Assembly: GCF_002614725.1 (NCBI RefSeq) | Contig: NZ_MRZN01000005.1 | Coordinates: 1 to 64,000 of the forward strand | DNA length: 64,000 bases | Direction of reading: 5' to 3' | Source: Staphylococcus edaphicus | GTDB taxonomy: Bacteria; Bacillota; Bacilli; Staphylococcales; Staphylococcaceae | Part shown: in pieces, positions 26,604 to 40,497 of the stretch | Layout: every line of letters begins with the position of its first letter | How positions within the stretch are numbered: position 1 is the first letter of the stretch | Program-made: the position numbers and the translations under genes | Notes under the pieces: model-generated | Seen by the model: only the letters and a program-made list of their open reading frames with translations | What the model was told of the DNA's origin: nothing | Databases searched by the model: none

Positions 26604-26760
26604 TGTGGATAATGTGTAAAAGTCATACACACTATGCACAAGTTATCCACAGTCTTTAAATGACGTCACTATTCACTAAAATTAAGTTATCCCCTAATCC
26701 ACAAGCCCTACTACTATTACTACTGTTTTAAAACCTATATAATTTAATATATAAACGACT
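26604..26760 (+). other. oriC: Origin unwinding region between dnaA and dnaN (DnaA boxes, DnaA-trios, AT-rich DUE)
   Basis: In order: perfect DnaA boxes TGTGGATAA (26604-26612) and TTATCCACA (26643-26651), then a near-box TAATCCACA (26695-26703), a short GC stretch AGCCC, six consecutive trinucleotides CTA-CTA-CTA-TTA-CTA-CTG (26708-26725), and an AT-rich tract (26726-26758). This is the DnaA-box/GC-cluster/DnaA-trio/DUE order described for Bacillus oriC, where DnaA loads on the trio strand. Confidence 0.88.
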
Positions 26761-26779
26761 GGAAGGAGTTTAATTAAAG

Positions 26780-27910
26780 ATGGAATTCACAATAAGAAGA
26801 GATTATTTTATTAATCAATTAAATGACACATTAAAAGCCATCTCACCAAGAACAACATTACCAATCTTAACTGGTATCAAAATTGAAGTTAAAAACAACG
26901 AAGTTATACTCACTGGCTCTGACTCAGAAATATCAATTGAAATCACTATCCCGAAACAAATAGATGGTGAAGACATAATTGAAATTGCTGAAACTGGATC
27001 AGTTGTACTTCCTGGTCGTTTCTTCGTAGATATTATAAAAAAATTACCAGGTAAAGAAGTTAAACTTTCTACAAATGAACAATTCCAAACACTTATTACA
27101 TCTGGACATTCTGAATTTAACTTAAGTGGTTTAGATCCAGATCAATATCCTTTACTACCGCAAGTTTCTCGTGATGATGCGATACAATTATCAGTGAAAG
27201 TGCTTAAAAATGTCATAGCACAAACAAATTTCGCAGTGTCCACCTCAGAAACACGCCCAGTATTGACTGGTGTTAACTGGCTTATACAAGATAATGAATT
27301 AATATGCACGGCTACCGACTCACACCGCTTGGCTGTAAGAAAAGTAGCCTTAGAAGATGATTCAGAAAATAAAAATGTCATCATTCCAGGTAAAGCATTA
27401 TCTGAATTAAATAAAATCATGTCAGATAGTGAAGAAGACATCGACATCTTCTTTGCATCAAACCAAGTACTATTCAAAGTGGGTAACATTAACTTCATTT
27501 CACGTTTATTAGAAGGTCATTATCCTGATACGTCTCGATTATTCCCAGAGAATTTTGAGATTAAATTAGGCATCGATAACGGCGAATTCTATCATGCGAT
27601 TGATCGTGCTTCGTTATTAGCGCGTGAAGGTGGTAATAACGTTATTAAATTAAGTACAGGTAATGAACTTGTAGAATTATCTTCAACATCACCAGAAATT
27701 GGTACAGTAAAAGAAGAAGTCAAAGCAAGTAATGTAGATGGCGGCAACTTAAAAATTTCATTCAACTCAAAATATATGATGGATGCTTTAAAAGCTATTG
27801 ATAATGATGAAGTAGAAGTAGAATTTTTCGGCACAATGAAACCATTTATTTTAAAACCAAAAGATGACGATTCAGTAACGCAATTAATCTTACCAATCAG
27901 AACTTATTAA
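26780..27910 (+). CDS. dnaN: DNA polymerase III beta subunit (sliding clamp)
   Basis: A 376-residue clamp protein made of three similar domains that form the ring-shaped dimer holding the polymerase on DNA. It begins MEFTIRRDYFINQLNDTLKA and ends QLILPIRTY, the usual C-terminal clamp motif. Internal family segments such as RPVLTGVNW and ATDSHRLAVRK are present. The ribosome site is GGAAGGAG. It follows the unwinding region of oriC and is probably transcribed with dnaA and from its own promoter. Length is normal. Confidence 0.97.
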   Translation: MEFTIRRDYFINQLNDTLKAISPRTTLPILTGIKIEVKNNEVILTGSDSEISIEITIPKQIDGEDIIEIAETGSVVLPGRFFVDIIKKLPGKEVKLSTNEQFQTLITSGHSEFNLSGLDPDQYPLLPQVSRDDAIQLSVKVLKNVIAQTNFAVSTSETRPVLTGVNWLIQDNELICTATDSHRLAVRKVALEDDSENKNVIIPGKALSELNKIMSDSEEDIDIFFASNQVLFKVGNINFISRLLEGHYPDTSRLFPENFEIKLGIDNGEFYHAIDRASLLAREGGNNVIKLSTGNELVELSSTSPEIGTVKEEVKASNVDGGNLKISFNSKYMMDALKAIDNDEVEVEFFGTMKPFILKPKDDDSVTQLILPIRTY

Positions 27911-27964
27911 TGATTTTGTTAGTCATAAGACATACATCAACGTTTAAATAAAAGTTCAATCTAG

Positions 27965-28016
27965 CAGGAATAAGACAGTGAAATCCTATTGATTTCTATC
28001 TTGTTCCTGTTTTTTT
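27965..28016 (+). terminator. Terminator of dnaN
   Basis: CAGGAATAAGACAG (27965-27978) pairs with CTATCTTGTTCCTG (27996-28009) with two G-U type positions, then a seven-T run. Confidence 0.8.
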
Positions 28017-28468
28017 ATGTGGAAAAATAGAATGCGTTTAGTTAAGGTGGTTCTGGAAATTGTGGAAAAGATATAGTCATGCAAGTTGTATATCATCCCT
28101 GTAGCCATTTAGAGCGCAAATATAAGCAAGTATCTTTTTTTCTAAGGGGAAAATGCTAAAAACAATTAAAAGTGTCTAAAAACAGCTTATAATTCAAAAT
28201 AGACATCAATAATGCATTGGACATTAAATTTAAATAAAATAAATATTTGAGATTAATTAATATTATTTTTGGAGAATCGCAATATAATGTATTCATTTTT
28301 GATATAATATTACATGTGAAACGACATTATAGACAAACTTGAAACTAATTATTTGAAAATAGTTAGAATAAGTAGAAAGAAATCGCTTACTCACTGTATT
28401 TTGCATGAAATTTATCGCGAAAAAAGGTATAATATATAAGTGAGCTTAAAAGAAATGGAGTGATTGAT
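28017..28468 (+). promoter_or_regulatory. Leader region of the yaaA-recF-gyrB-gyrA operon
   Basis: 452 bp without a gene. TATAAT at 28303-28308 and again at 28428-28433 are candidate -10 boxes for the operon; matching -35 boxes are weak. No hairpin or operator of note is seen. Confidence 0.4.
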
Positions 28469-28693
28469 TTGGTTGAAGAGGTAATTGTTGAAGGAGACAT
28501 TACTTTAGGGCAATTTCTAAAGACAGAAGGTATTATCGAATCTGGCGGACAAGCAAAATGGTTCTTACAAGATTTTGATGTCTTAATCAATGATGAGCGT
28601 GAAACACGCCGTGGTAAGAAATTAAATCATCGAGATAACATTGTCATACCAGAAGTCGGTTCATTTTTGATATTACATCAAGGTGAAGAATGA
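28469..28693 (+). CDS. yaaA: S4-domain RNA-binding protein YaaA (RlbA)
   Basis: A 74-residue S4-like RNA-binding protein, always found between dnaN and recF in Bacillales. In Bacillus it is linked to ribosome/replication homeostasis, but its molecular role is not settled. The S4 pattern is [20 protein letters not shown] followed by [21 protein letters not shown]. The TTG at 28469 is preferred to the GTG nine bases earlier because it gives MVEEVIVEG as in relatives and an 8-nt gap from GGAG. The stop overlaps the recF start (ATGA). Confidence 0.9.
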   Translation: MVEEVIVEGDITLGQFLKTEGIIESGGQAKWFLQDFDVLINDERETRRGKKLNHRDNIVIPEVGSFLILHQGEE

Positions 28694-29805
28694 AATTAAA
28701 GACACTCCAGTTAGAGCATTATCGTAATTATGAGTCGATTAACTTAAATTGTCATCCCGACGTCAATATATTGATTGGTGAAAATGCCCAAGGGAAGACT
28801 AATTTACTGGAATCTATTTATACATTGGCACTTGCTAAAAGTCATAGAACTTCTAATGACAAGGAACTCATACGTTTCGATAGCGATTATGCTAAAATAG
28901 AGGGTGACCTTAGTTATAGATATGGTGAGATGCCTTTAACGATGTATATCACGAAAAAAGGCAAGCAAGTTAAAATCAATCACTTAGAACAAAGTAGACT
29001 GACCCAGTATATTGGTCATTTGAACGTCGTTTTGTTTGCGCCTGAAGATTTAAACATTGTCAAAGGATCACCGCAAATTAGACGTAGATTCATAGATATG
29101 GAACTTGGACAAATCTCAGCAGTGTATTTAAATGATTTGTCACAGTATCAACGCATTTTAAAACAAAAAAATAATTATTTGAAGCAACTGCAATATGGTC
29201 AAAAGACAGATAGTACAATGCTTGAAGTCTTAAATCAGCAATTTGCAGAATATGCACTCAAAATTACGCAAAGACGTGAACATTTTATTAAAGAACTTGA
29301 ATCACTAGCTAAACCTATCCATTCTGGGATTACAAATGAACGTGAAACTTTGTCATTAAGCTATTTACCGAGTATTAAACTGGTTGATGAAGAAAGAAAT
29401 GAGACGGAACGCTTAGAAGAAGTCTTAACTCTGCTCAATGACAATATGGAACGTGAAAAAGATCGAGGCGTGTCTTTATACGGACCTCACAGAGATGATT
29501 TAGGTTTTAATGTAAATGGAATGGATGCTCAGACTTATGGCTCGCAAGGGCAACAACGAACTACTGCATTATCAATCAAACTCGCTGAGATTGAGTTAAT
29601 GAATATTGAAGTAGGAGAGTATCCAATTCTATTGCTAGATGATGTTTTAAGTGAATTAGATGATTCACGTCAATCTCATTTATTGAGCACTATTCAACAT
29701 AAAGTGCAGACCTTTGTGACTACGACATCTATAGATGGCATAGAACATGAAATTATGAAAAACGCTAAACTTTATCGCATTAATCAAGGCGAAATTATAA
29801 AGTAA
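28690..29805 (+). CDS. recF: DNA replication and repair protein RecF
   Basis: A 371-residue SMC-like ATPase that helps to load RecA at gaps. Walker A is [20 protein letters not shown] (about 30-49). The ABC signature is in [18 protein letters not shown] and Walker B is [11 protein letters not shown]. It begins [15 protein letters not shown] and overlaps the yaaA stop by 4 nt, so translation is coupled. The length is standard. Confidence 0.96.
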   Translation: MKLKTLQLEHYRNYESINLNCHPDVNILIGENAQGKTNLLESIYTLALAKSHRTSNDKELIRFDSDYAKIEGDLSYRYGEMPLTMYITKKGKQVKINHLEQSRLTQYIGHLNVVLFAPEDLNIVKGSPQIRRRFIDMELGQISAVYLNDLSQYQRILKQKNNYLKQLQYGQKTDSTMLEVLNQQFAEYALKITQRREHFIKELESLAKPIHSGITNERETLSLSYLPSIKLVDEERNETERLEEVLTLLNDNMEREKDRGVSLYGPHRDDLGFNVNGMDAQTYGSQGQQRTTALSIKLAEIELMNIEVGEYPILLLDDVLSELDDSRQSHLLSTIQHKVQTFVTTTSIDGIEHEIMKNAKLYRINQGEIIK

Positions 29806-29808
29806 TAG

Positions 29809-31758
<1,950 letters not shown>

Positions 31759-31793
31759 TACGATGAACTGAATTTTTGAAGGAGGATATCTTG

Positions 31794-34487
31794 ATGGCTG
31801 AACTACCTGAATCAAGAATTAATGAACGAAATATAACGAGTGAGATGCGCGAGTCATTCTTAGACTATGCGATGAGTGTTATCGTCTCACGTGCTTTACC
31901 AGATGTTAGAGATGGTTTGAAACCAGTACATCGACGTATATTGTATGGATTACACGAACAAGGTATGACACCAGATAAGTCATATAAGAAGTCTGCGCGT
32001 ATTGTTGGGGACGTAATGGGTAAATATCACCCGCATGGTGATTCATCTATTTATGAAGCAATGGTAAGAATGGCACAAGACTTCAGCTATCGATATCCTT
32101 TAATTGATGGACAAGGTAACTTTGGTTCAATGGATGGCGATGGTGCAGCTGCAATGCGTTATACAGAGGCACGTATGTCTAAGATAACACTTGAATTACT
32201 AAGAGATTTAAATAAAGATACGATTGATTTTATTGATAACTATGATGGTAATGAAAGGGAGCCGTCAGTCTTACCTGCTAGATTCCCTAACTTGTTAGTT
32301 AACGGAGCTTCAGGTATCGCTGTTGGTATGGCTACGAATATTCCACCACATAATTTAACTGAAGTCATTAATGGTATTTTAAGTTTAAGTTATAATCCAG
32401 ATATTACGATTTCTGAATTAATGGAAGATATTCAAGGACCAGATTTTCCTACTGCAGGTATCATACTTGGAAAGAGCGGTATTCGTCGTGCATTTGAAAC
32501 GGGTCGTGGATCAATACAAATGCGTTCGCGTGCAGAAATAGAAGAACGAGGTGGTGGGCGTCAACGTATCGTTGTAACGGAAGTCCCATACCAAGTTAAC
32601 AAAGCACGTATGATAGAAAAAATTGCTGAACTAGCACGTGATAAGAAGATAGATGGTATTACAGATTTACGAGATGAGACGAGTCTACGTACAGGCGTAC
32701 GTGTAGTTATCGATATTCGTAAAGATGCCAACGCAAGTGTGGTTTTAAACAACTTATATAAACAGACACCATTGCAAACATCATTTGGTGTAAACATGAT
32801 TGCCTTAGTGAACGGCAGACCTAAGCTTATTTCACTTAAAGACGCTTTAGTTGAATACTTAGACCATCAAAAAATAGTCGTAAGAAGACGTACAGAATAT
32901 AACTTGAAAAAAGCTTTAGACCGTGCACATATCTTAGAAGGTTTGAGAATTGCGCTTGACCATATTGATGAAATTATCAGAGTCATTCGTGAATCAGATA
33001 ACGATAAGATAGCCATGGCAAGTTTACAAGAACAATTTAAATTAACTGAACGTCAAGCTCAAGCTATCTTAGACATGCGTCTAAGACGTTTAACTGGTTT
33101 AGAAAGAGATAAGATTGAATCTGAATATAATGAGTTAATTGCTTATATTGAAGAGTTGAAATCAATTCTTGCAGATGAAGAAAAATTATTACAAATTGTA
33201 CGCGATGAGTTGATTGACGTTCGTGAGCGTTATGGTGATGAACGTAAGACTGAAATTCAACTTGGTGGCTTAGATGACATAGAAGATGAAGATTTAATTC
33301 CAGAAGAACAAATTGTCATCACGTTAAGTCATAATAATTACATCAAACGATTACCAGTTTCAACATATAGAGCACAACACCGTGGCGGTCGTGGTGTTCA
33401 AGGTATGAACACGTTGGAAGAAGACTTCGTAAGCCAACTTGTTACGTTGAGCACACATGACAATGTCCTATTCTTTACGAATAAAGGACGTGTCTATAAA
33501 CTCAAAGGTTATGAAGTGCCAGAACTCTCACGTCAGTCTAAAGGGATTCCAGTTGTCAATGCGATTGAATTAGACAATGATGAATCAATTAGTACGATGA
33601 TTGCTGTTAAAGATTTAGAAAGTGAAGAAGATTACTTAGTCTTTGCTACACTAAAAGGCAGAGTGAAACGTTCTGCGTTAAGTAACTTCTCACATATCAA
33701 TAAAAACGGTAAAATTGCGATTAGCTTCAAACAAGATGACGAACTAATCGCCGTGCGTCTAACTGATGGAGAAACAGATATCTTAATTGGTACGTCTCAT
33801 GCCTCATTAATTCGCTTCCCAGAAACTGCATTGCGTCCACTTGGCCGTACAGCAGCGGGTGTGAAAGGTATCACACTCAGAGAAGGCGATAAAGTAGTAG
33901 GTTTAGATGTTACCAAAGCCGAAAGTGATGATGAAATACTAGTAGTTACTGAAAATGGTTACGGTAAACGCACACCAGTGGGTGATTACAGATTATCTAA
34001 CCGTGGTGGTAAAGGTATTAAAACAGCTACGATTACAGAGCGGAACGGTAATATTGTTTGTATCACATCGGTTACTGGTGAAGAAGACTTAATGGTTGTT
34101 ACGAACTCTGGTGTTATCATACGTATTGATGTGGAAGACATTTCACAAAATGGACGTGCAGCACAAGGTGTAAGATTGATTAAATTGGGTGATAACCAAT
34201 TTGTATCTACAGTAGCTAAAGTAAATGAAGAAGACGACACGGCAACTGAAGCACTTCCGTCTGATTCAGAAAATACAGAAGCAACCGAATTAGAAGAACA
34301 AGAATCACAAAATGGTGAAGCTGTTATAGCAGACGATGCACCAGGTAATGCGATTCACACAGAAGTTGAAGATAGTGACTATTCAGATTCAGATAATGAT
34401 GAACGTCAAGAAGTGAGACAAGACTTTATGGATCGTGTTAATGAGGACATTGACAACGCCGATAATGAAGATGACGAAGAAGAGTAA
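31794..34487 (+). CDS. gyrA: DNA gyrase subunit A
   Basis: An 897-residue cleavage-religation subunit. Catalytic Tyr123 lies in [13 protein letters not shown]. The quinolone-determining region reads [12 protein letters not shown] with Ser84 and Glu88, the quinolone-susceptible residues. The C-terminal beta-pinwheel includes the GyrA box QRGGRG-type segment (here [10 protein letters not shown]) and ends in a long acidic tail (about 800-897) rich in D and E. The ATG at 31794 follows GAAGGAGG. It ends the yaaA-recF-gyrB-gyrA operon at the terminator 34517-34551. Confidence 0.97.
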   Translation: MAELPESRINERNITSEMRESFLDYAMSVIVSRALPDVRDGLKPVHRRILYGLHEQGMTPDKSYKKSARIVGDVMGKYHPHGDSSIYEAMVRMAQDFSYRYPLIDGQGNFGSMDGDGAAAMRYTEARMSKITLELLRDLNKDTIDFIDNYDGNEREPSVLPARFPNLLVNGASGIAVGMATNIPPHNLTEVINGILSLSYNPDITISELMEDIQGPDFPTAGIILGKSGIRRAFETGRGSIQMRSRAEIEERGGGRQRIVVTEVPYQVNKARMIEKIAELARDKKIDGITDLRDETSLRTGVRVVIDIRKDANASVVLNNLYKQTPLQTSFGVNMIALVNGRPKLISLKDALVEYLDHQKIVVRRRTEYNLKKALDRAHILEGLRIALDHIDEIIRVIRESDNDKIAMASLQEQFKLTERQAQAILDMRLRRLTGLERDKIESEYNELIAYIEELKSILADEEKLLQIVRDELIDVRERYGDERKTEIQLGGLDDIEDEDLIPEEQIVITLSHNNYIKRLPVSTYRAQHRGGRGVQGMNTLEEDFVSQLVTLSTHDNVLFFTNKGRVYKLKGYEVPELSRQSKGIPVVNAIELDNDESISTMIAVKDLESEEDYLVFATLKGRVKRSALSNFSHINKNGKIAISFKQDDELIAVRLTDGETDILIGTSHASLIRFPETALRPLGRTAAGVKGITLREGDKVVGLDVTKAESDDEILVVTENGYGKRTPVGDYRLSNRGGKGIKTATITERNGNIVCITSVTGEEDLMVVTNSGVIIRIDVEDISQNGRAAQGVRLIKLGDNQFVSTVAKVNEEDDTATEALPSDSENTEATELEEQESQNGEAVIADDAPGNAIHTEVEDSDYSDSDNDERQEVRQDFMDRVNEDIDNADNEDDEEE

Positions 34488-34516
34488 TTGAAGCGTTCAT
34501 ATGAACTTAAATAAGA

Positions 34517-34551
34517 AATAGACCTACCTCATTGAGGTAGGTCTATTTTTT
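34517..34551. terminator. Bidirectional terminator between gyrA and nnrD
   Basis: AATAGACCTACCTC and GAGGTAGGTCTATT form a 14-bp perfect stem with a 3-nt loop, followed by T6 on the plus strand. It serves the convergent gyrA and nnrD transcripts. Confidence 0.85.
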
Positions 34552-34558
34552 GCTTCAG

Positions 34559-35371
34559 TTAACTTTCTAACGTTTTCATAGCATGAGGTATTTCACTAAT
34601 AAGTCTTGAAGGTGGAACGACATACATCTTTTCAGCTAATTGTTCGCCAATATAGCTATGTGTGTAGGTAGCACTTGTCACTGCTTCTTCTATCTCATTA
34701 AATTGACCTACGAAACTTGTAATCATGCCAGATAAAGTATCTCCCATACCACCTGTAGCCATAGCTGGTGTGCCTATCGGTAGTTTATAGTCCTTACCTT
34801 TGAAATAAATTTCAGTACCGTGCATTTTTAAGATAATTGTTGCGCCAATCTTATCAGCGGCTTCACGATTACGTTCATAAGTTTGTTCTTCTATAGGAAT
34901 ACCACTTAAACGTTCCCACTCTTTTTGATGAGGTGTGAAGATGACTTTACACGTCGGAATATCTGGTTTCAATTTGCTGAATATTGTAATAGCGTCACCA
35001 TCTACAATGAGTGTTTGGTGTGGCTGAATATTTTGTAATAAGAAAGTGATTGCATTATTACCTTTAAAATCACAACCTAGTCCAGGTCCGATGAGGATAC
35101 AATCAGTGTTTTCAATCATTTTAGTTAACATTTTAGTATCGTTAATATCAATGACCATGGCTTCTGGGCAACGTGAGTGCAAAGCAGCATGGTTTGTAGG
35201 ATGTGTAGCAACAGTGATCAATCCACTCCCACTATATACACACGCTCGAGCTGCGAGCATGATTGCACCACCTAGGTTTGCATTGCCTCCAATTAAAAGA
35301 ATTCTACCATAATCACCTTTATGTGTTTCATCTTTACGTTTTGGAATGCTTACTGATGTTAAAGTTTCCAT
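34559..35371 (-). CDS. nnrD: ADP-dependent (S)-NAD(P)H-hydrate dehydratase
   Basis: A 270-residue enzyme that repairs hydrated NADH/NADPH using ADP. It has the YjeF C-terminal (ribokinase-like) fold only, without the epimerase domain. Visible are RILLIGGNANLGGAIMLA, ILIGPGLG, LIVDGDAI, VIFTPHQKEWERL and the catalytic AMATGGMGDTLSG motif. The start at 35371 follows AAAGGAGG and gives METLTSVSIPKR; the longer frame is unlikely. It is read against the flow of neighbouring genes and is monocistronic. Confidence 0.9.
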   Translation of the reverse strand: METLTSVSIPKRKDETHKGDYGRILLIGGNANLGGAIMLAARACVYSGSGLITVATHPTNHAALHSRCPEAMVIDINDTKMLTKMIENTDCILIGPGLGCDFKGNNAITFLLQNIQPHQTLIVDGDAITIFSKLKPDIPTCKVIFTPHQKEWERLSGIPIEEQTYERNREAADKIGATIILKMHGTEIYFKGKDYKLPIGTPAMATGGMGDTLSGMITSFVGQFNEIEEAVTSATYTHSYIGEQLAEKMYVVPPSRLISEIPHAMKTLES

Positions 35372-35766
35372 TTTGAAACCTCCTTTTAAACATTTAGCGT
35401 TAATATAATACTCCGATTTGAAAAAGATAAGCATCTGCTTAAAATGATAAATGTTAAAGTTGGTTATCTTAATTCTTTATATTATAGAATGTTAAAACCA
35501 TTTTCTTTTAAGTTACTTATACCTTATTTTCATGTTTTGTATGATAAATACAATAAGAAATATTATACCTGGTTTCACGATTAGTCAATAGGTAAAGTTG
35601 TTAATAAAATCTTAATTTTAGAAAACGTCATGCTAATATGATTTTATCGTAGTAAAACAGTAATTTAATACCATATTACGGATATAGCAAAGTCTATTGT
35701 TATCGCGAAAATGTAAGCGTATACTCAAATTGATTGAAGATAATTAAGGGGCAAGGAGATGGGTAG
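35372..35766 (+). promoter_or_regulatory. nnrD-hutH divergent promoter region
   Basis: 395 bp containing the divergent promoters. TGTAAGCGTATACT (35712-35725), 42 bp before hutH, matches the CcpA cre consensus except at two positions, so catabolite repression of hutH is possible. Nothing else is recognisable. Confidence 0.35.
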
Positions 35767-37275
35767 ATGACATTACAACTAAATGGAGAAGTATTAACAA
35801 TCAGTGATATTAAAGCATTCTTAAATAAGGAAGACACAGTTGAAATAACGGAAGATGCACTAGAACGCGTTAAGAAAAGTAGACAAACAGTTGACCGTAT
35901 TATAGCAAACCAAGAAACAATCTATGGTATTACAACGGGATTTGGATTATTTAGTGATGTGCGCATAGACGAAGGTGAATACAATCAATTACAAGTAAAT
36001 TTAATTCGCTCACACGCCTGTGGTATAGGGAAGCCATTTTCAGAAGAAGTCGCATTAGTGATGATGGTCTTACGGTTAAATACGTTATTGAAAGGTCATT
36101 CTGGTACAACGGTAGCGTTAGTAGAACAGCTTGTATATTATATTAATCATAGAATTATACCTGTCATTCCACAACAAGGTTCACTAGGCGCTTCAGGAGA
36201 TTTAGCACCATTGTCTCATTTAGCTTTAGCTTTAATTGGTGAAGGCAATGTATTTTATAAAGGCGAAGAAGTAGACAGTCGGTATGTCTTAAATCAATTA
36301 AATCGTGAAGCGTTACAACTACAGGCTAAAGAAGGACTCGCCCTAATTAATGGAACACAAGCGATGACTGCCCAAGGTGTTATCAATTATATTGAAGCGG
36401 AAGCTTTAGGATATCAAGCAGAATGGATTGCAGCGCTCACACATCAAGCATTAAATGGTATTACAGATGCCTATAATAAAAAGGTACATCAAGTTCGTAA
36501 TATCCAAGAACAAATCGATGTTGCTGCTAGAATGCTAGATTGGTTAGAAGGTTCTGAGTTAACGACAAAGCAAGGTGAAGTACGTGTTCAAGACGCTTAT
36601 ACATTACGCTGTATTCCACAAATTCATGGCGCAAGTTTCCAAGTATTCAATTATGTGAAAGAGAAATTAGAATTTGAAATGAACGCTGCGAATGATAATC
36701 CATTAATATTCGATGAAGGTGATGAAACACTTGTGATTTCTGGTGGTAACTTTCATGGGCAACCTATTGCCTTTGCATTAGATTTCTTAAAATTGGGTGT
36801 AAGTGAATTGGCCAATGTATCAGAGCGTCGTTTAGAACGCCTTGTGAATCCACAGTTAAATAATGGGTTACCTGCATTTTTAAGTCCACAGCCAGGCTTA
36901 CAAAGCGGAGCCATGATTATGCAATATGCAGCTGCAAGTTTGGTTTCTGAAAATAAAACACTTGCACATCCGGCAAGCGTTGACTCAATTCCTTCTTCAG
37001 CGAACCAAGAAGATCACGTATCTATGGGGACGATTGCCTCTCGACATGGCTACCAAATGATTGAAAATGCACGACGTGTCTTAGCAATTGAAACGATTAT
37101 TGCATTACAGGCAGTAGAATATAAAGATATTGATAAATTATCTCCTAAAACTTATGAAAAATATCAAGCATTACGTCATATTGTGCCATCTATTACAGAA
37201 GATAGACAATTTCATAAAGATATTGAAGCGGTATCTCAATATCTACAAGACCTTGCTTATATGTATGAACTTTAA
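35767..37275 (+). CDS. hutH: Histidine ammonia-lyase
   Basis: A 502-residue enzyme that removes ammonia from L-histidine to give urocanate, the first step of histidine breakdown. The Ala-Ser-Gly triad that forms the MIO cofactor is in [17 protein letters not shown] (about residues 139-155). The active-site tyrosine segment [11 protein letters not shown] and the [13 protein letters not shown] segment are present. It starts with ATG after GCAAGGAGATGGG. The rest of the hut pathway is not adjacent. In staphylococci hutH commonly stands alone here before serS. Confidence 0.95.
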   Translation: MTLQLNGEVLTISDIKAFLNKEDTVEITEDALERVKKSRQTVDRIIANQETIYGITTGFGLFSDVRIDEGEYNQLQVNLIRSHACGIGKPFSEEVALVMMVLRLNTLLKGHSGTTVALVEQLVYYINHRIIPVIPQQGSLGASGDLAPLSHLALALIGEGNVFYKGEEVDSRYVLNQLNREALQLQAKEGLALINGTQAMTAQGVINYIEAEALGYQAEWIAALTHQALNGITDAYNKKVHQVRNIQEQIDVAARMLDWLEGSELTTKQGEVRVQDAYTLRCIPQIHGASFQVFNYVKEKLEFEMNAANDNPLIFDEGDETLVISGGNFHGQPIAFALDFLKLGVSELANVSERRLERLVNPQLNNGLPAFLSPQPGLQSGAMIMQYAAASLVSENKTLAHPASVDSIPSSANQEDHVSMGTIASRHGYQMIENARRVLAIETIIALQAVEYKDIDKLSPKTYEKYQALRHIVPSITEDRQFHKDIEAVSQYLQDLAYMYEL

Positions 37276-37369
37276 TTGACATAAACACAGTCACGCTTGA
37301 AATAGACAATGTTATTTGCTATATTTAAATTAACTTAATTAAGATATTGTTCGTAGGATAAGTAATATT

Positions 37370-37557
37370 AAGTGTTGATTTCAGAGAGCTTGTGGTTAGT
37401 GTGAACAAGTAATCATATTTGATGTGAATCTACCTACTATATGAGAACAATCGGTGATAGCCGTTATTTTAGTGAGAGCGCAGTCTAATTTTCAGACTGT
37501 TAAATAGGGTGGCAACGCGTAGACCACGTCCCTTGTATAGGGACGTGGTCTTTTTGT
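37370..37557 (+). promoter_or_regulatory. T-box riboswitch of serS (serine tRNA responsive)
   Basis: The leader has the conserved T-box sequence AGGGTGGCAACGCG (37506-37519), whose UGGC pairs with the tRNA acceptor end. A GACCACGTCCCT / AGGGACGTGGTC terminator hairpin with T-run follows (37522-37556). Upstream, GTGAATCTACC (37425-37435) offers TCT (37429-37431) as the serine specifier codon. Uncharged tRNA-Ser would favour the antiterminator and serS expression. Confidence 0.9.
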
Positions 37558-37586
37558 GTTATCATCCCATAAATAAATTTTTATAA

Positions 37587-38888
<1,302 letters not shown>

Positions 38889-38910
38889 CAACAATGAAAC
38901 TAATATTAAA

Positions 38911-38944
38911 AACGCTTAGTGACCATAGGTCCTAGGCGTTTTTT
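38911..38944 (+). terminator. Terminator of serS
   Basis: AACGCTTAG ... CTAGGCGTT with an inner GACC/GGTC pairing, followed by TTTT. It lies 22 nt after the stop. The remaining 250 bp up to azlC hold its promoter and no gene. Confidence 0.75.
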
Positions 38945-39197
38945 GTGTTGATGGGGTAGGGTAGGTGTAAAAGCATCGAAGATTGAGTGCATTCTATAAT
39001 AAATAAGTTATCGAAATAGGGGTTAGTCTTATTTATTTCTAAAAATTCAGAAACAATATGAAAATTGGTTTAAAAAGGTTTTTAGACAATCGTAAGTCTA
39101 ACGTAACACAAACGGGTGTCTAAAAATGTTGCTAATTTTTTATTGCCTATATTAGAATTAATTTATTATTTTCAAAGTGGACGGAAAGGGTGAGCAT

Positions 39198-39899
39198 ATG
39201 GAGCACGATGCGCATGTAACGTTTAGACAAGGTGTCAAAGCATGTATTCCGACTTTGTTGGGATATGCGGGTGTAGGGTTATCATTTGGAATTGTTGCGG
39301 TTGCCTCAGGGTTTAGTTTATTAGAGATTATATTATTATGCTTGCTAGTTTATGCAGGTGCCGCACAGTTTATTATTTGTACCCTTGTCATTGCAGGAAC
39401 GCCAATATCGGCAATTGTATTAACTGCATTTATTGTAAATTCTAGAATGTTTTTATTAAGTATGACGCTTGCACCAAGTTATAAAGATTATCGTTTATTA
39501 AATAGAATTGGAATAGCGACATTGGTTACAGATGAAACATTTGGCGTTGCAGTCACACCACATTTAAAAGGTGAAAAAATTAATGATCGTTGGTTATATG
39601 GTTTAAATATAACTGCATATGTCTTTTGGACAATTGCATGTATGATTGGCGCAATATTTGGGAAGTATATTCACAATCCAGACGCCTTAGGATTAGACTT
39701 TGCAATCACAGCAATGTTCATATTTCTTGCAGTATCTCAATTTGAGTCGATCAGACGTTCGCAAATTAAGATATATCTTGTTCTAATTATATGTGTCATT
39801 GTGATGATGTTAATTTTAAGTTTATTTATGCCATCGTATGTAGCTATTATCTTAGCTTCTACATTAACGGCAGCGCTTGGGGTGGTGATGGAACGATGA
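39198..39899 (+). CDS. azlC: AzlC family branched-chain amino acid exporter, large subunit
   Basis: A 233-residue membrane protein with about seven helices; AzlC and AzlD (compare BrnFE/YgaZH) together export branched-chain amino acids. The family segment RQGVKACIPTLLGYAGVGLSFGIVA opens the protein, and AGAAQFIICTLV and NSRMFLLSM follow. The ATG at 39198 follows GGAAAGGGTG. Its stop overlaps the azlD start (ATGA), so the two subunits are translationally coupled. An upstream 7-codon extension of the frame is not supported. Confidence 0.9.
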   Translation: MEHDAHVTFRQGVKACIPTLLGYAGVGLSFGIVAVASGFSLLEIILLCLLVYAGAAQFIICTLVIAGTPISAIVLTAFIVNSRMFLLSMTLAPSYKDYRLLNRIGIATLVTDETFGVAVTPHLKGEKINDRWLYGLNITAYVFWTIACMIGAIFGKYIHNPDALGLDFAITAMFIFLAVSQFESIRRSQIKIYLVLIICVIVMMLILSLFMPSYVAIILASTLTAALGVVMER

Positions 39900-40225
39900 C
39901 TACGACAATACATATGTTAACAATTATTATATTATGCGGTATTGTGACTTGGTTTACGCGTATCATACCGTTTGTAATGATTTCTAAAGTCCATTTATCT
40001 GAACGTGTAATAAAATGGCTCTCGTTTATTCCCATCACACTGTTTACAGCTTTGATTATTGATGGTGTTTTGATTCAAGAAAAGGGTGTTTCGGGGTATA
40101 GCATTAATTTTCCATTTTTAATTACGATGTTGCCAACGATTGTTATTGCTATTGTTTCACGAAGTTTAACGATAACCATATTGAGCGGTATAATTATAAT
40201 GGCGTTGTTAAGATGGTTTTTTTAA
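39896..40225 (+). CDS. azlD: AzlD family branched-chain amino acid exporter, small subunit
   Basis: A 109-residue protein with four hydrophobic helices and the AzlD pattern VTWFTRIIPFVMISK near the N-terminus and SERVIKWLSFIPITLFTALI in the middle. It is the small partner of AzlC. It starts by ATGA overlap with the azlC stop; the longer frame reading back into azlC is an artefact. Length is typical. Confidence 0.9.
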   Translation: MTTTIHMLTIIILCGIVTWFTRIIPFVMISKVHLSERVIKWLSFIPITLFTALIIDGVLIQEKGVSGYSINFPFLITMLPTIVIAIVSRSLTITILSGIIIMALLRWFF

Positions 40226-40339
40226 TGAATATCATTGATGAATCACATAATATCCGTTAGAATTATAATAATTAGAAAATTGAGATATTTCAGACATTCA
40301 ATCTGTTATTCTTTCGTTTTATACAATTAAAATCAAATC

Positions 40340-40482
40340 TTATTCCGAGAAGCTAAGGGACTTGGCCCAGTGATGCTTCAGCAACCGGCTTGAAAAGTAC
40401 GGTGCTAAAACCAACGATACACTCGAATGATAAGTAAACAAGACTTCTTACTTATTTTAAATGAGTGAGAAGTTTTTTATTA
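40340..40482 (+). promoter_or_regulatory. SAM-I riboswitch (S box) of metX
   Basis: The leader shows the S-box core: CCGAGAAGCTAAGGGAC, TTGGCCCAGTGATGCTTCAG, then CAACCGGC and the GGTGCTAAAACCAA segment. It ends in a terminator hairpin ACTTCTTACTTATT / ATGAGTGAGAAGT plus T-run (40443-40481). High S-adenosylmethionine would terminate transcription before metX. Confidence 0.92.
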
Positions 40483-40497
40483 AGTAGGAGGGAAATC

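Noticed and set aside
31794..34487. Quinolone-resistance changes in GyrA
   Set aside because: Ser84 and Glu88 are the susceptible residues.
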